64,000 nt of DNA from Viridibacterium sediminicola (lineage in GTDB: Bacteria > Pseudomonadota > Gammaproteobacteria > Burkholderiales > Rhodocyclaceae). Each line of letters begins with the position of its first letter. Position 1 is the first letter of the stretch. Made by a program: the position numbers and the translations under genes. This document shows positions 43,746-52,352 of this stretch, one piece after another. The stretch lies in NCBI RefSeq assembly GCF_039631295.1, contig NZ_JBDIVE010000001.1, positions 558,001-622,000 of the forward strand. The letters are read 5' to 3'. Below the pieces are notes generated by a model. It did not search any database, was not told the origin of the DNA, and saw only the letters and a program-made list of their open reading frames with translations.

Positions 43746-44948
43746 TTGGCTGAACAATTCGATGTTGCCGTGATCGGCGCCGGCGCTGCCGGCATGATGT
43801 GCGCCGCCGTAGCCGGCCAGCGCGGGCTGCGCGTGGTGCTGCTCGACCATGCCGAGCGCATTGGCGAGAAGATCCGCATCTCCGGCGGCGGGCGCTGCAA
43901 TTTCACCAATCTGGGTACCTCCGCTGCCAATTTCCTGTCGGACAATCCGCATTTCTGCCGCTCGGCCCTGTCGCGCTACACGCCGCAGGACTTCCTCGCC
44001 CTGCTCGCCCGCCACCACATCGGCTGGCACGAGAAGCACAAGGGCCAGCTGTTCTGCGACGACTCGGCACAGCAGATCATCGACATGCTGGTGGCCGAGT
44101 GCGCCGCCGGCGATGTCAGCTGGCGCCAGCCCTGCAAGCTCAAGGCCCTGAGCCGCAGTGAGGAGCGCTGGCAGCTCGACACCAGCCTGGGGCAGATCGA
44201 CTGCGCTTCACTGGTGGTGGCCACCGGCGGGCTGTCGATTCCGAAAATCGGCGCCAGCGACCTCGGGCACCGCATCGCCCGCCAGTTCGATATTCCCGTG
44301 GTGGCGCCCCGCCCTGCCCTGGTGCCGCTGAGCTTTGACCCCGCCGCCTGGGCGCCGTTCGCGGAATTGGCGGGCCTGGCGCTGGAAGTTGAAGTGAGCA
44401 GCGCGAGCGGGCATTTCCGCGAGGATCTGTTGTTCACCCATCGCGGCCTGTCTGGCCCGGCGATCCTGCAGATTTCGAGCTATTGGCAGCCCGGCGAAGC
44501 AATCCAGATCAATCTGGCGCCCGACGAGGCCAGGCTGGGCGAAGCGCTGATCGATGCCAAACCCGGCAATCGCCAGCACCTGGCGACCATCCTCGCCCAG
44601 ACCCTGCCGCGCCGCCTGGCCGACACCTGGGTGCAGCGCCACGGCCTGCAAGGCAAACCCCTCGCCGATTGCAGCGACAAGGCTTTGCGCGCACTGGCGC
44701 AGGAACTGCAGGCCTGGTCCCTGCTGCCCTCGGGCTCGGAGGGCTATCGCAAGGCCGAGGTGACACGCGGCGGCGTCGATACGCGCGCACTCGACCAGAA
44801 GACCATGATGGCGCGCAGCCAGCCCGGACTCTATTTCGTCGGCGAGGTGATGGATGTCACCGGCTGGCTGGGCGGTTACAACTTCCAGTGGGCCTGGGCC
44901 AGTGCCTACGCTGCAGGCATGGCCGTTCAGGGACTGAGCGCCGGCTGA
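43746..44948 (+). CDS. HI0933/YhiN-family FAD-dependent oxidoreductase
   Basis: 400-aa flavoprotein. Dinucleotide motif VIGAGAAGMMCA near 9-20, the family signature RIGEKIRISGGGRCNFTNL (about 40-58), a middle HI0933 insert, and the C-terminal FAD segment PGLYFVGEVMDVTGWLGGYN plus FQWAWASAYAAG. The start is TTG 43746 with AAGGAG eight bases upstream; there is no nearer ATG. It converges on rph with only three bases between stops. The substrate is not known. Confidence 0.93.
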   Translation: MAEQFDVAVIGAGAAGMMCAAVAGQRGLRVVLLDHAERIGEKIRISGGGRCNFTNLGTSAANFLSDNPHFCRSALSRYTPQDFLALLARHHIGWHEKHKGQLFCDDSAQQIIDMLVAECAAGDVSWRQPCKLKALSRSEERWQLDTSLGQIDCASLVVATGGLSIPKIGASDLGHRIARQFDIPVVAPRPALVPLSFDPAAWAPFAELAGLALEVEVSSASGHFREDLLFTHRGLSGPAILQISSYWQPGEAIQINLAPDEARLGEALIDAKPGNRQHLATILAQTLPRRLADTWVQRHGLQGKPLADCSDKALRALAQELQAWSLLPSGSEGYRKAEVTRGGVDTRALDQKTMMARSQPGLYFVGEVMDVTGWLGGYNFQWAWASAYAAGMAVQGLSAG

Positions 44949-44951
44949 GGC

Positions 44952-45674
44952 TCAGCGCGGCGCGACGGCGTCTTTCTGCAGCTGCACCAGACGCGCGATG
45001 CCGTCGGCGGCCAGCCCCAGCAGGCAGTCCAGCTCGGCGCGCGCAAACGGCGTGCCCTCGGCCGTGCCCTGCACTTCAACGAAGCCGCCGCTGCCAGTCA
45101 TGACCACGTTCATGTCGGTCTCGCAGTCGGAGTCTTCGGGGTAGTCCAGATCCAGCACCGGCACGCCTTTGTAGATGCCGACCGAGATCGCGGCGACCCA
45201 GTCGCGCAGCGGCGAAGCCGGCAGCTTGCCGGCCGCCACCAGGCCGGCCAGCGCATCATGCACGGCCACGCAGGCGCCGGTGATCGAGGCCGTGCGCGTG
45301 CCGCCATCGGCCTGGATGACATCGCAGTCCACGGTGATCTGACGCTCGCCCAGGGCCTTGAGGTCGACCACCGCGCGCAGGCTGCGGCCGATCAGGCGCT
45401 GGATCTCCTGTGTGCGCCCGCTCTGTTTGCCCTTGGCCGCCTCGCGCGCCATCCGCGTATGCGTCGAGCGCGGCAGCATGCCGTATTCGGCCGTCACCCA
45501 GCCCTGACCCTTGCCGCGCAGGAAGGGCGGCAGGCTCTCTTCGACCGAGGCCGTGCACAGCACCTGGGTGTCGCCAAACTCGACCAGCACCGAACCTTCG
45601 GCGTGGCGGGTGAAATTGCGGGTGATGCGCACAGCGCGCAACTGCTCGGGGGAACGGCCGGAAGGTCGGGTCAT
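44952..45674 (-). CDS. rph: Ribonuclease PH
   Basis: 240-aa phosphorolytic exoribonuclease that trims tRNA 3' ends. Family features: RPSGRSPEQLRAVRITRNF, GSVLVEFGDTQVLCTASVEE, RTQEIQRLIGRSLRAVVD, DCDVIQADGGTRTASITGA and DLDYPEDSDCETDMNVVM. Full length. It leads the minus-strand half of the rph/phosphatase/kinase block. Confidence 0.98.
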   Translation of the reverse strand: MTRPSGRSPEQLRAVRITRNFTRHAEGSVLVEFGDTQVLCTASVEESLPPFLRGKGQGWVTAEYGMLPRSTHTRMAREAAKGKQSGRTQEIQRLIGRSLRAVVDLKALGERQITVDCDVIQADGGTRTASITGACVAVHDALAGLVAAGKLPASPLRDWVAAISVGIYKGVPVLDLDYPEDSDCETDMNVVMTGSGGFVEVQGTAEGTPFARAELDCLLGLAADGIARLVQLQKDAVAPR

Positions 45675-45789
45675 GGATGTCTCGGATTCAGAAGGAAATG
45701 GGTGCCAGGCGGCGCAGCCGGCGGGAGTCCGGCGCGCGCCCGGGATAAGTCAAACCTGCAGGTCAGCCCCTCAGGTCAAACCCGCAGCC

Positions 45790-46716
45790 TCAGCGCGGCT
45801 CGAATTTGGAGTACTTCTTGATCGCCTGGTTGATCTCCTCGATGGCTTTCTCGATGTCGGTGTCCGACAGCGGATTGGCCTCGGGCGGACGGCTGCGCGT
45901 GAAGCCATCCATCTGCGTGGTGATCGAATCCATGGGCATGGTATCGGTGCTGATCGACGAGGGCACGCCCTCGGTATAGTCCTCCAGCCAGCGCATCGAC
46001 AGGATGGAGAGATTGTCACAACTGCTGCCGCCACGCGCCTCGGCGCGGTTGAGCAGGCGCGGCGTGGTGTCGAGGATATTGGTATCGGCCAGCTGGTCGA
46101 CGATGTCGTCGCTCTCCAGATTGCCCCACACCCCGTCGGTGCAGATCACGATCAGATCATTGGCGAACAGCGGCGTAGCGTTGGAGAACTCGACCTGCGG
46201 CGCATGCGTGCCGCCCAGGCAGCTGAAGATGCGGTTGCGCGCCGGGTGATGCAGGGCTTCCTCTTCGGTAATCAGGCCCTGATCCATCATCAGCTGCAGG
46301 CGCGAATGGTCGCGCGTCTGCGCCACGGTGCGCCCCTTGCGCACCAGATAGAGCCGCGTATCGCCGGCATGCGCCCAATAGGCCACGCTGTTCTGGATCA
46401 GGCAGGCAACGATGGTGGTGCGCGGCGCGTCGGGCAGGCGCTTGTCGTAGGCGTAATCGACGATGGCATTGTGCGCATTGGTCAGCGAGCGCGACAGGAA
46501 CATCAGCTCATCGCGGATCTGCGGCTGCGCCGTCTGCTGGAAGGCCTCGATGAGGTATTGCGCGGCAATCTGCGCGGCAATCTCGCCATGCAGATGGCCG
46601 CCCATGCCATCGGCCACCACCATCAGCAAGGCTTCGCGCGAATAGCTGTAGGCCACGCGGTCCTGATTATTGGGACGGGCACCGGGGCGACTTTCCTGGT
46701 AGATGGAAAATTTCAT
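45790..46716 (-). CDS. PPM/PP2C-family serine/threonine protein phosphatase
   Basis: 308-aa metal-dependent phosphatase: RPNNQDR near 15, VVADGMGGHLHGE (metal Asp/Gly motif, about 34-46), AGDTRLYLVRKG, and CTDGVWGNLES plus SSCDNLS with further metal Asp residues. After about residue 250 comes an acidic C-terminal tail not part of the fold. It lies seven bases after the kinase gene, forming a kinase/phosphatase pair conserved beside yicC-gmk in betaproteobacteria. Confidence 0.95.
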   Translation of the reverse strand: MKFSIYQESRPGARPNNQDRVAYSYSREALLMVVADGMGGHLHGEIAAQIAAQYLIEAFQQTAQPQIRDELMFLSRSLTNAHNAIVDYAYDKRLPDAPRTTIVACLIQNSVAYWAHAGDTRLYLVRKGRTVAQTRDHSRLQLMMDQGLITEEEALHHPARNRIFSCLGGTHAPQVEFSNATPLFANDLIVICTDGVWGNLESDDIVDQLADTNILDTTPRLLNRAEARGGSSCDNLSILSMRWLEDYTEGVPSSISTDTMPMDSITTQMDGFTRSRPPEANPLSDTDIEKAIEEINQAIKKYSKFEPR

Positions 46717-46723
46717 GGCAGGC

Positions 46724-47683
46724 TCAGGACTTCCGGATCAGTGCGCGCAAGTGCGTGGTGACCTTGCTCAGCAAAGTGGTCGGGGGCTTCGGGGCAATAT
46801 GGCGCGAACGCGTCAGCAAGGCCTTCTGCAAGGCATACACGCTCTGCGGACGCTCCAGCGGATTGAGGTTAAGACACCAGTCGATGGTTTCGAGCATATG
46901 CACCGAATACTCACCCGCCCAGCGCTTGGTGGCCGGCTCGAAGGTGTCTTTCTTGATGCGCTCGTCCGAACGCAAAGGGGGCGCGCCCGCCAGGCAGGCG
47001 TACATCGAGGCGCCAACGCTGTAGATGTCACTCCAGGGCCCCAGATTCTCGCGGTCATTGAACTGCTCGGGCGGCGCATAGCCCGGCGTGTACATCGGCT
47101 TGAGCATCGGCGTGTCCTGCGCCAGAGTCTGGCGCGCGGCGCCAAAATCGAGCAGCACCGGCGTGCCGTCATTGCGCAGATAAATGTTCGAGGGCTTGAT
47201 GTCGAGGTGCAGCAGCTTGTGCGCATGCACCTCGCGCAGGCCATTGAGCAGGCGGGTGAACACGCCGCGGATGAAGCGCTCCTTGATATGGCCCTTGTTG
47301 CGATGGATGAAATCCTGCAGCGTACGGCCGCGCTCGAACTGCATGACCATATACACCGTGCCATTGGCGCGGAAGAAGTTCAGCACGCGCACCACGTTCG
47401 GGTGCATCAGCTTGGCCAGTGAGCGGCCTTCCTCGAAGAAGCACTTCATGCCGTAGCGGAAGGCGGCCTGGTGCTCCTCGGTAATCTGCGGCTCGATCTC
47501 GCCGGCTTTGCGCAGCGCCAGCGAATTGGGCAGGTATTCCTTGATGGCCACCGGCACCGCGCTGTCATCGGTCGCCAGGTAGACGATCGAAAAACCACCC
47601 AGGCTGAGCTGTTGCTCAATGCGGTATTGTTCGAGCTGGAACCCCGAAGGCAGTGGACTGTTGATTTGTGACGGCGTGGCCAT
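46724..47683 (-). CDS. Serine/threonine protein kinase
   Basis: 319-aa Hanks-type kinase with no membrane anchor. Gly-rich loop LSLGGFSIVYLA, catalytic Lys in VAIKEYLP, catalytic loop LHLDIKPSNI (HLD instead of HRD, so a non-RD kinase), DFGAAR and the APPEQ segment. Paired with the PPM phosphatase that follows it. Targets unknown. Confidence 0.95.
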   Translation of the reverse strand: MATPSQINSPLPSGFQLEQYRIEQQLSLGGFSIVYLATDDSAVPVAIKEYLPNSLALRKAGEIEPQITEEHQAAFRYGMKCFFEEGRSLAKLMHPNVVRVLNFFRANGTVYMVMQFERGRTLQDFIHRNKGHIKERFIRGVFTRLLNGLREVHAHKLLHLDIKPSNIYLRNDGTPVLLDFGAARQTLAQDTPMLKPMYTPGYAPPEQFNDRENLGPWSDIYSVGASMYACLAGAPPLRSDERIKKDTFEPATKRWAGEYSVHMLETIDWCLNLNPLERPQSVYALQKALLTRSRHIAPKPPTTLLSKVTTHLRALIRKS

Positions 47684-47832
47684 GGGTTAATATCAGCTTT
47701 CGATCCTGCACGGCAGCCCACTCTCGGCAACCTGCAGCAGGGCAATTGTCGCATGTGACGCCTGCGCTGTCTTGACGGCCTTGCGGCGCCTGGCATTGAC
47801 CCGCCACCACCCAGACAACACGGAATATTCCA

Positions 47833-48699
47833 ATGGTATTCAGCATGACCGGCTATGCCGCCCTGACGCATCAAATCGGCGGCGTGGCCCTGCACCTCGA
47901 ACTGCGTAGCGTCAATTCCCGCTATCTGGACCTGGCTTTCCGCATCAACGAGGAACTGCGCTTTGCCGAACCGCTGATGCGGGAACTGATCGGCGCGAGC
48001 CTATCACGCGGCAAGGTCGAGTGTCGTGCCAGCTTACAGGCGGCGGCTCAGGGAACACCCGAACTTGCCGTGAACGCCGAGATGCTGCGTCGTCTGGCCG
48101 CCGCGCAAGCTCTGGTGCAAGCAGCACTGCCGGCCGCCGCGCCGCTCTCCACCGGCGAGGTGCTGCGCTGGCCCGGCGTGCTGGCTGAAGAGACGGTCTC
48201 GCAGGAAGCCCTGGTCGAGGCCATGGGCAAGCTGGGCAAGCAGGCGATTGCCGAACTGCGCGACAGCCGCCAGCGCGAAGGCGCCAAGCTGGTCGAAGCC
48301 CTGCGCGAACGCGTGGCCCTGATGCGCGGCAAGATCGCCGTGGCCGCGCCGCTGGTGCCGGCCGCCGTCGAGGAATACCGCAACCGCATGACCCTGCGCC
48401 TGCGCGAAGCCGTCGCCACGCTGGACGAAGACCGCATCCGCAGCGAAGTGACGTTGTTTGCGCAGAAGGTTGATGTAGCCGAGGAATTGACGCGCCTGAA
48501 CACCCATCTGGACGAAGTCGAGCGCGTCCTCAAGGCCGGTGGCGCCGTCGGCAAGCGGCTCGATTTCCTGATGCAGGAACTCAACCGCGAAGCCAACACC
48601 CTGGCCTCGAAAGCCGTGTCCAGCGAATTAACCGGCATCTCGGTCGATTTGAAGGTCTATATCGAACAGATGCGCGAACAAGTGCAGAACCTAGAATGA
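47833..48699 (+). CDS. yicC: YicC-family endoribonuclease
   Basis: 288-aa YicC protein: start SMTGYAALTHQIGG, LRSVNSRYLDLAFRINEELR, then a helical middle, and the C-terminal DUF1732 part GKRLDFLMQELNREANTLASKA (split GKRLDFLMQELN, REANTLASKA). E. coli YicC is an RNase linked to small-RNA decay. Directly upstream of gmk, as in most proteobacteria. Confidence 0.96.
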   Translation: MVFSMTGYAALTHQIGGVALHLELRSVNSRYLDLAFRINEELRFAEPLMRELIGASLSRGKVECRASLQAAAQGTPELAVNAEMLRRLAAAQALVQAALPAAAPLSTGEVLRWPGVLAEETVSQEALVEAMGKLGKQAIAELRDSRQREGAKLVEALRERVALMRGKIAVAAPLVPAAVEEYRNRMTLRLREAVATLDEDRIRSEVTLFAQKVDVAEELTRLNTHLDEVERVLKAGGAVGKRLDFLMQELNREANTLASKAVSSELTGISVDLKVYIEQMREQVQNLE

Positions 48700-48789
48700 A
48701 GGAGCGAGACATGGAGAGGGCGCCCTTCGAGCGTTGCGACAGTGTTGGTGACCAGTGCTCACTGCGCCCTTCAAGCCTCGCCGCACCAT

Positions 48790-48830
48790 CCCTAGCCCCT
48801 AGCCCCTAGCCCCTAGCCCCTAGCCCCTAA
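48790..48830 (+). repeat. Heptanucleotide tandem repeat (CCCCTAG) before gmk
   Basis: About six near-perfect head-to-tail copies: CCCTAG, four CCCCTAG, then CCCCTAA. It ends six bases before the gmk ATG. It replaces the usual ribosome-site region; AAAAAGT is all that lies between repeat and start. Slippage in such a tract can change spacing and expression. Confidence 0.9.
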
Positions 48831-48835
48831 AAAGT

Positions 48836-49450
48836 ATGAGCGGCATTCTCTACATCGTCTCCGCCCCCTCCGGGGCGGGCAAAACCACCCTGGTCCGCGC
48901 CCTGCTGCGCGAAGACCCGGCCATCCGCCTGTCCGTCTCCTACACCACGCGCAGCCCGCGTGAGGGCGAAGAAGACGGCGTCGCCTACAACTTCGTCGAT
49001 GCGGCGCGCTTCCAGGCCATGCGCGAGGCCGGTGAATTCCTTGAATGGGCTGAGGTGCACGGTAATTACTACGCCACCTCGCGACCCTGGCTGCAGGCGC
49101 AGCTCGCCAAAGGGCAGGACGTACTGCTCGAAATCGACTGGCAAGGCGCCGCCCAGGTGCGCGCACAATTCCCGGAAGCGGTCAGCATCTTCATCCTGCC
49201 GCCTTCCTACGCCGTGCTGGAACAACGCCTGCGCGGCCGCGGCACCGACAGCGCCGAGGTCATCGCCCGTCGTCTGGCCGCCGCACGCGATGAAATGCGT
49301 CGTGTCTGCGATTTCGACTACGCTATAATTAACAACGACTTGCCGATAGCGCTGCTTGACCTGCAGGCGGTCACGCGGGCAGCACGCCTGCGCACCCGTC
49401 AAACACAGGAAAGAAATCCTGCCGTATTTGTCGACAACCTCGGCCAATAG
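48836..49450 (+). CDS. gmk: Guanylate kinase
   Basis: 204-aa enzyme that phosphorylates GMP to GDP. P-loop SAPSGAGKTTLV (about 8-19), GMP-binding YTTRSPREGEEDGVAYNF (about 38-55), LEWAEVHGNYYATSR, and LLEIDWQGAAQVR. The ATG is not preceded by a recognisable ribosome site because the heptamer repeat abuts it. Followed by rpoZ and spoT, a classic order. Confidence 0.98.
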   Translation: MSGILYIVSAPSGAGKTTLVRALLREDPAIRLSVSYTTRSPREGEEDGVAYNFVDAARFQAMREAGEFLEWAEVHGNYYATSRPWLQAQLAKGQDVLLEIDWQGAAQVRAQFPEAVSIFILPPSYAVLEQRLRGRGTDSAEVIARRLAAARDEMRRVCDFDYAIINNDLPIALLDLQAVTRAARLRTRQTQERNPAVFVDNLGQ

Positions 49451-49553
49451 TGGCACGGTATGCCCTTGACGCTCTTTTTGCAGTGCGACAATACTGCTTG
49501 CGCTGTCTGGCAGCTTTCGGTTTTGCAATGATTTTTACCAGGAGTACCCGGCC

Positions 49554-49760
49554 ATGGCCCGTATCACGATTGAAGACGCTCTGAACAAGATCCCCAACCG
49601 CTTCGAGCTGACGCTTGCTGCAACTTACCGCGCACGCCAGATCTCCTCGGGCAGCACGCCCCTGGTCGATGGCGACCGCGACAAGCCGACGGTGATCGCC
49701 CTGCGTGAAATCGCTCTGGGCAAGGTCGGCCGCGAAATGCTCAATCGCGCCCAGGCCTGA
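49554..49760 (+). CDS. rpoZ: DNA-directed RNA polymerase omega subunit
   Basis: 68-aa omega subunit: MARITIEDALNKIPNRFELT, YRARQIS and KPTVIALREIALGKVG are the family motifs. AGGAG lies eleven bases before the ATG. Lies between gmk and spoT. Confidence 0.97.
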   Translation: MARITIEDALNKIPNRFELTLAATYRARQISSGSTPLVDGDRDKPTVIALREIALGKVGREMLNRAQA

Positions 49761-49787
49761 TGTAGACCGGAGCGGTGGAGACTCAAG

Positions 49788-52088
49788 GTGCGCGCCGCTT
49801 CGCAAGCCTCGCCCAGCCCCGCCGATGCCCTGCCGACCCCGCTGGTCAGCAAGGCAGCGGGCGGCGCTGAGGACGACACCGCCCCCGCTGGCGCCCAGGT
49901 GGCCAGCGCCGAGGTGATCGAATTCGCACGCCTGCGCCTGCAGGCTGCCCGCTATCTCAAAGCCGAAGATGTGGAACGGCTCGAAGCGGCCTTCCAGATG
50001 TCGATGCGCGCCCACGACGGGCAATACCGCATCAGTGGCGATCCCTACATCTCGCACCCGCTGGCGGTTGCCGAGATCCTCTCGCAGTGGCACCTCGATG
50101 CGCACGCCCTGATTGCTGGCCTGCTGCACGACGTGATGGAAGACTGCGACATCACAAAGGATGACATCTCGACGGCCTTCGGCAAGATCGCTGCCGACCT
50201 CGTCGATGGCGTCTCCAAGCTCGACCGCATCGAATTCCGCTCCTACGCCGAAGCGCAGGCGGAAAACTACCGCAAGATGTTCCTGGCCATGGCGCGTGAC
50301 GTGCGCGTCATCCTGATCAAGCTGGCTGACCGTCTGCACAATATGCGCACGCTGGACGCCGTGCGGCCCGACAAGCGCCGCCGCATCGCGCGCGAAACCC
50401 TGGAAATCTACGCCCCGATAGCCAATCGCCTGGGCCTCAACACGCTCTACCGCGAGTTGCAGGAGCTCTCCTTCAAGCACACCTATCCGATGCGCTTCCG
50501 CGTGCTGGCCAAGGCACTCAAGCAATCGCGCGGCGACCGTCGTGAAGTGGTAGCAAGGCTGATGAGCAGCGTGCAGGAGCGCCTGCCGGCCTGGCATGTC
50601 GACGCCGAGGTCTATGGCCGCGAGAAACACCTCTACGGCATCTACCGCAAGATGGCCGACAAGCGCCTGTCCTTCTCGCAGGTGCTCGACATCTACGGCT
50701 TCCGCATCCTGGTCAAGGATCTGCCCAGCTGCTACCTCGCGCTCGGCGCCTTGCACGAGCTCTACAAGCCGGTGCCGGGCAAGTTCAAGGACTACGTGGC
50801 GATTCCCAAGGCCAACGGCTACCAGTCGATCCACACCACCATCATTGGGCCGATGGGCATGCCGGTGGAAGTGCAGATCCGCACCACCGCCATGCACGCG
50901 GTGGCCGAGAGCGGCGTGGCCTCGCACTGGCTGTACAAGGATGAATCGGCCTCGCTGTCCGATCTGCAGCGCAAGACCCATAACTGGCTGCAATCCCTGC
51001 TTGAACTGCAGACCGCCTCGGGCGATTCGAGCGAATTCCTCGAACACGTCAAGATCGACCTGTTCCCCGGCGATGTCTTCATCTTCTCGCCCAAGGGCAA
51101 GATCTACAACCTGCCGCGCGGCGCCACGGCCGTCGATTTCGCCTATGCGGTGCACACCGACATCGGCAACTGCTGCGTGGCCTGCCGCATCAACGGCGAG
51201 CTGCGCCCGCTGCGCACCGAGCTGAAGAACGGCGATCAGGTCGAGATCGTCACCGCCTCGCATGCCAGCCCGAATCCGGCCTGGCTCTCGTATGTACGCA
51301 CCGGGAAGGCACGCGCCGAGATCCGCCACTTCCTCAAGAATGCGCAGCAGGAAGAAGCCTCCAGCCTGGGCGAACGCCTGCTGATCCAGGCGCTGCGCCC
51401 GCAAGGCCTGGTGCTCTCCGACATCGGTACCCTGGCCTGGGACAAGCTGCTGCGCGAGAACGGCGTCAAGACGCGCAACGACATCCTCACCGACATCGGC
51501 CTGGGCAAGCGCCTTGCCGCCGTCGTTGCGCGCCGCCTGCAGGAGCTGCAGGCCGGCCGCAGCGCCGAGCAGGCCGATGGCGAGAACAAGCCGCGCAACA
51601 ACGGGGCGATCCAGATCCACGGTGGCGAAGGCATGGCGGTGCAGATGGCGCGTTGCTGCCGGCCGATTCCGGGCGACCCCATCGTCGGCATGATCCGCAA
51701 GGGCCAGGGCCTCGAAGTGCACGTCAATGACTGTCCGGTGCTCACCCGCAACCACTCGGCCGACCGCGACCGCTGGATCGATGTCGAGTGGGAAGCCGGC
51801 ACCGAGCGCATGTTCGATGTCACCATCCGCGTCCTCGTCGAGCACCGCCGCGGCGTGCTGGCGCGGGTTGCCGCCGCCATCGCCGACCAGGAATCGAACA
51901 TCCAGTCGGTGAGCATGGAGAAGGACCAGGGCGATCAAGGCCCGCACAGCGTCATCAATTTCGTCCTGCAGGTGCATAATCGCCTGCATCTGGCGCGCGT
52001 CATGCGCGCCGTGCGCCGCACACCGGAGGCGATCCGCGTCAGCCGCGTGCGCAGCGACAAGCCGGTACCGGCCGAACGTAAAAACTGA
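49788..52088 (+). CDS. spoT: Bifunctional (p)ppGpp synthetase/hydrolase SpoT
   Basis: 766-aa Rel/SpoT enzyme of the stringent response. An intact hydrolase HD domain: YISHPLAVAEIL (87-98), LLHDVMEDCD (112-121). Synthetase motifs REKHLYGIYRKM, DIYGFRILVKD and VAIPKANGYQSIHT follow; then TGS (DLFPGDVFIFSPKGKIYNLP), helical, zinc-finger-like (MARCCRPIPGD) and ACT domains. About 40 extra N-terminal residues precede the HD domain. The start is GTG 49788 and no better in-frame ATG exists. Confidence 0.97.
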   Translation: MRAASQASPSPADALPTPLVSKAAGGAEDDTAPAGAQVASAEVIEFARLRLQAARYLKAEDVERLEAAFQMSMRAHDGQYRISGDPYISHPLAVAEILSQWHLDAHALIAGLLHDVMEDCDITKDDISTAFGKIAADLVDGVSKLDRIEFRSYAEAQAENYRKMFLAMARDVRVILIKLADRLHNMRTLDAVRPDKRRRIARETLEIYAPIANRLGLNTLYRELQELSFKHTYPMRFRVLAKALKQSRGDRREVVARLMSSVQERLPAWHVDAEVYGREKHLYGIYRKMADKRLSFSQVLDIYGFRILVKDLPSCYLALGALHELYKPVPGKFKDYVAIPKANGYQSIHTTIIGPMGMPVEVQIRTTAMHAVAESGVASHWLYKDESASLSDLQRKTHNWLQSLLELQTASGDSSEFLEHVKIDLFPGDVFIFSPKGKIYNLPRGATAVDFAYAVHTDIGNCCVACRINGELRPLRTELKNGDQVEIVTASHASPNPAWLSYVRTGKARAEIRHFLKNAQQEEASSLGERLLIQALRPQGLVLSDIGTLAWDKLLRENGVKTRNDILTDIGLGKRLAAVVARRLQELQAGRSAEQADGENKPRNNGAIQIHGGEGMAVQMARCCRPIPGDPIVGMIRKGQGLEVHVNDCPVLTRNHSADRDRWIDVEWEAGTERMFDVTIRVLVEHRRGVLARVAAAIADQESNIQSVSMEKDQGDQGPHSVINFVLQVHNRLHLARVMRAVRRTPEAIRVSRVRSDKPVPAERKN

Positions 52089-52120
52089 ATTTCCCCGAAC
52101 CACCGCATACCCGAGCAAAC

Positions 52121-52309
52121 ATGGCTATCTACGAATCCGAACACACCAAATTCATGCGCGAATGGCTGAAGGCGCACCCTGAAGAACTCGAAGTGCAGCG
52201 CCAGGGCCGTGCGCTGTGGTGGGACAAGCCGCAAGACCTCAAGGAAACGGCGGCCAACACCGCCTCCAGCGTCAAGAACAAGGCTTACTACTACCAGAAC
52301 GAAGTCTGA
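52121..52309 (+). CDS. DUF3460 small protein
   Basis: 62-aa basic/acidic protein of the DUF3460 family, found in betaproteobacteria: YESEHTKFMREWLKAHPE, QRQGRALWWDK and a C-terminal NKAYYYQ. No membrane segment. Follows spoT by 32 bases on the same strand. Function unknown. Confidence 0.9.
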   Translation: MAIYESEHTKFMREWLKAHPEELEVQRQGRALWWDKPQDLKETAANTASSVKNKAYYYQNEV

Positions 52310-52352
52310 AGCGAAGGCCCGCCGCCACCAGGCGGGCAGATCGCGCGCCGCC

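Noticed and set aside
48790..48830. CRISPR-like or telomere-like array
   Set aside because: Units are contiguous 7-mers without spacers, and the locus is inside a chromosomal housekeeping operon.
49371..52118. 915-codon reverse-strand ORF opposite gmk, rpoZ and spoT
   Set aside because: It covers three strongly conserved genes on the other strand; composition (His, Gln, Asp, Gly rich) is that of an antisense frame.
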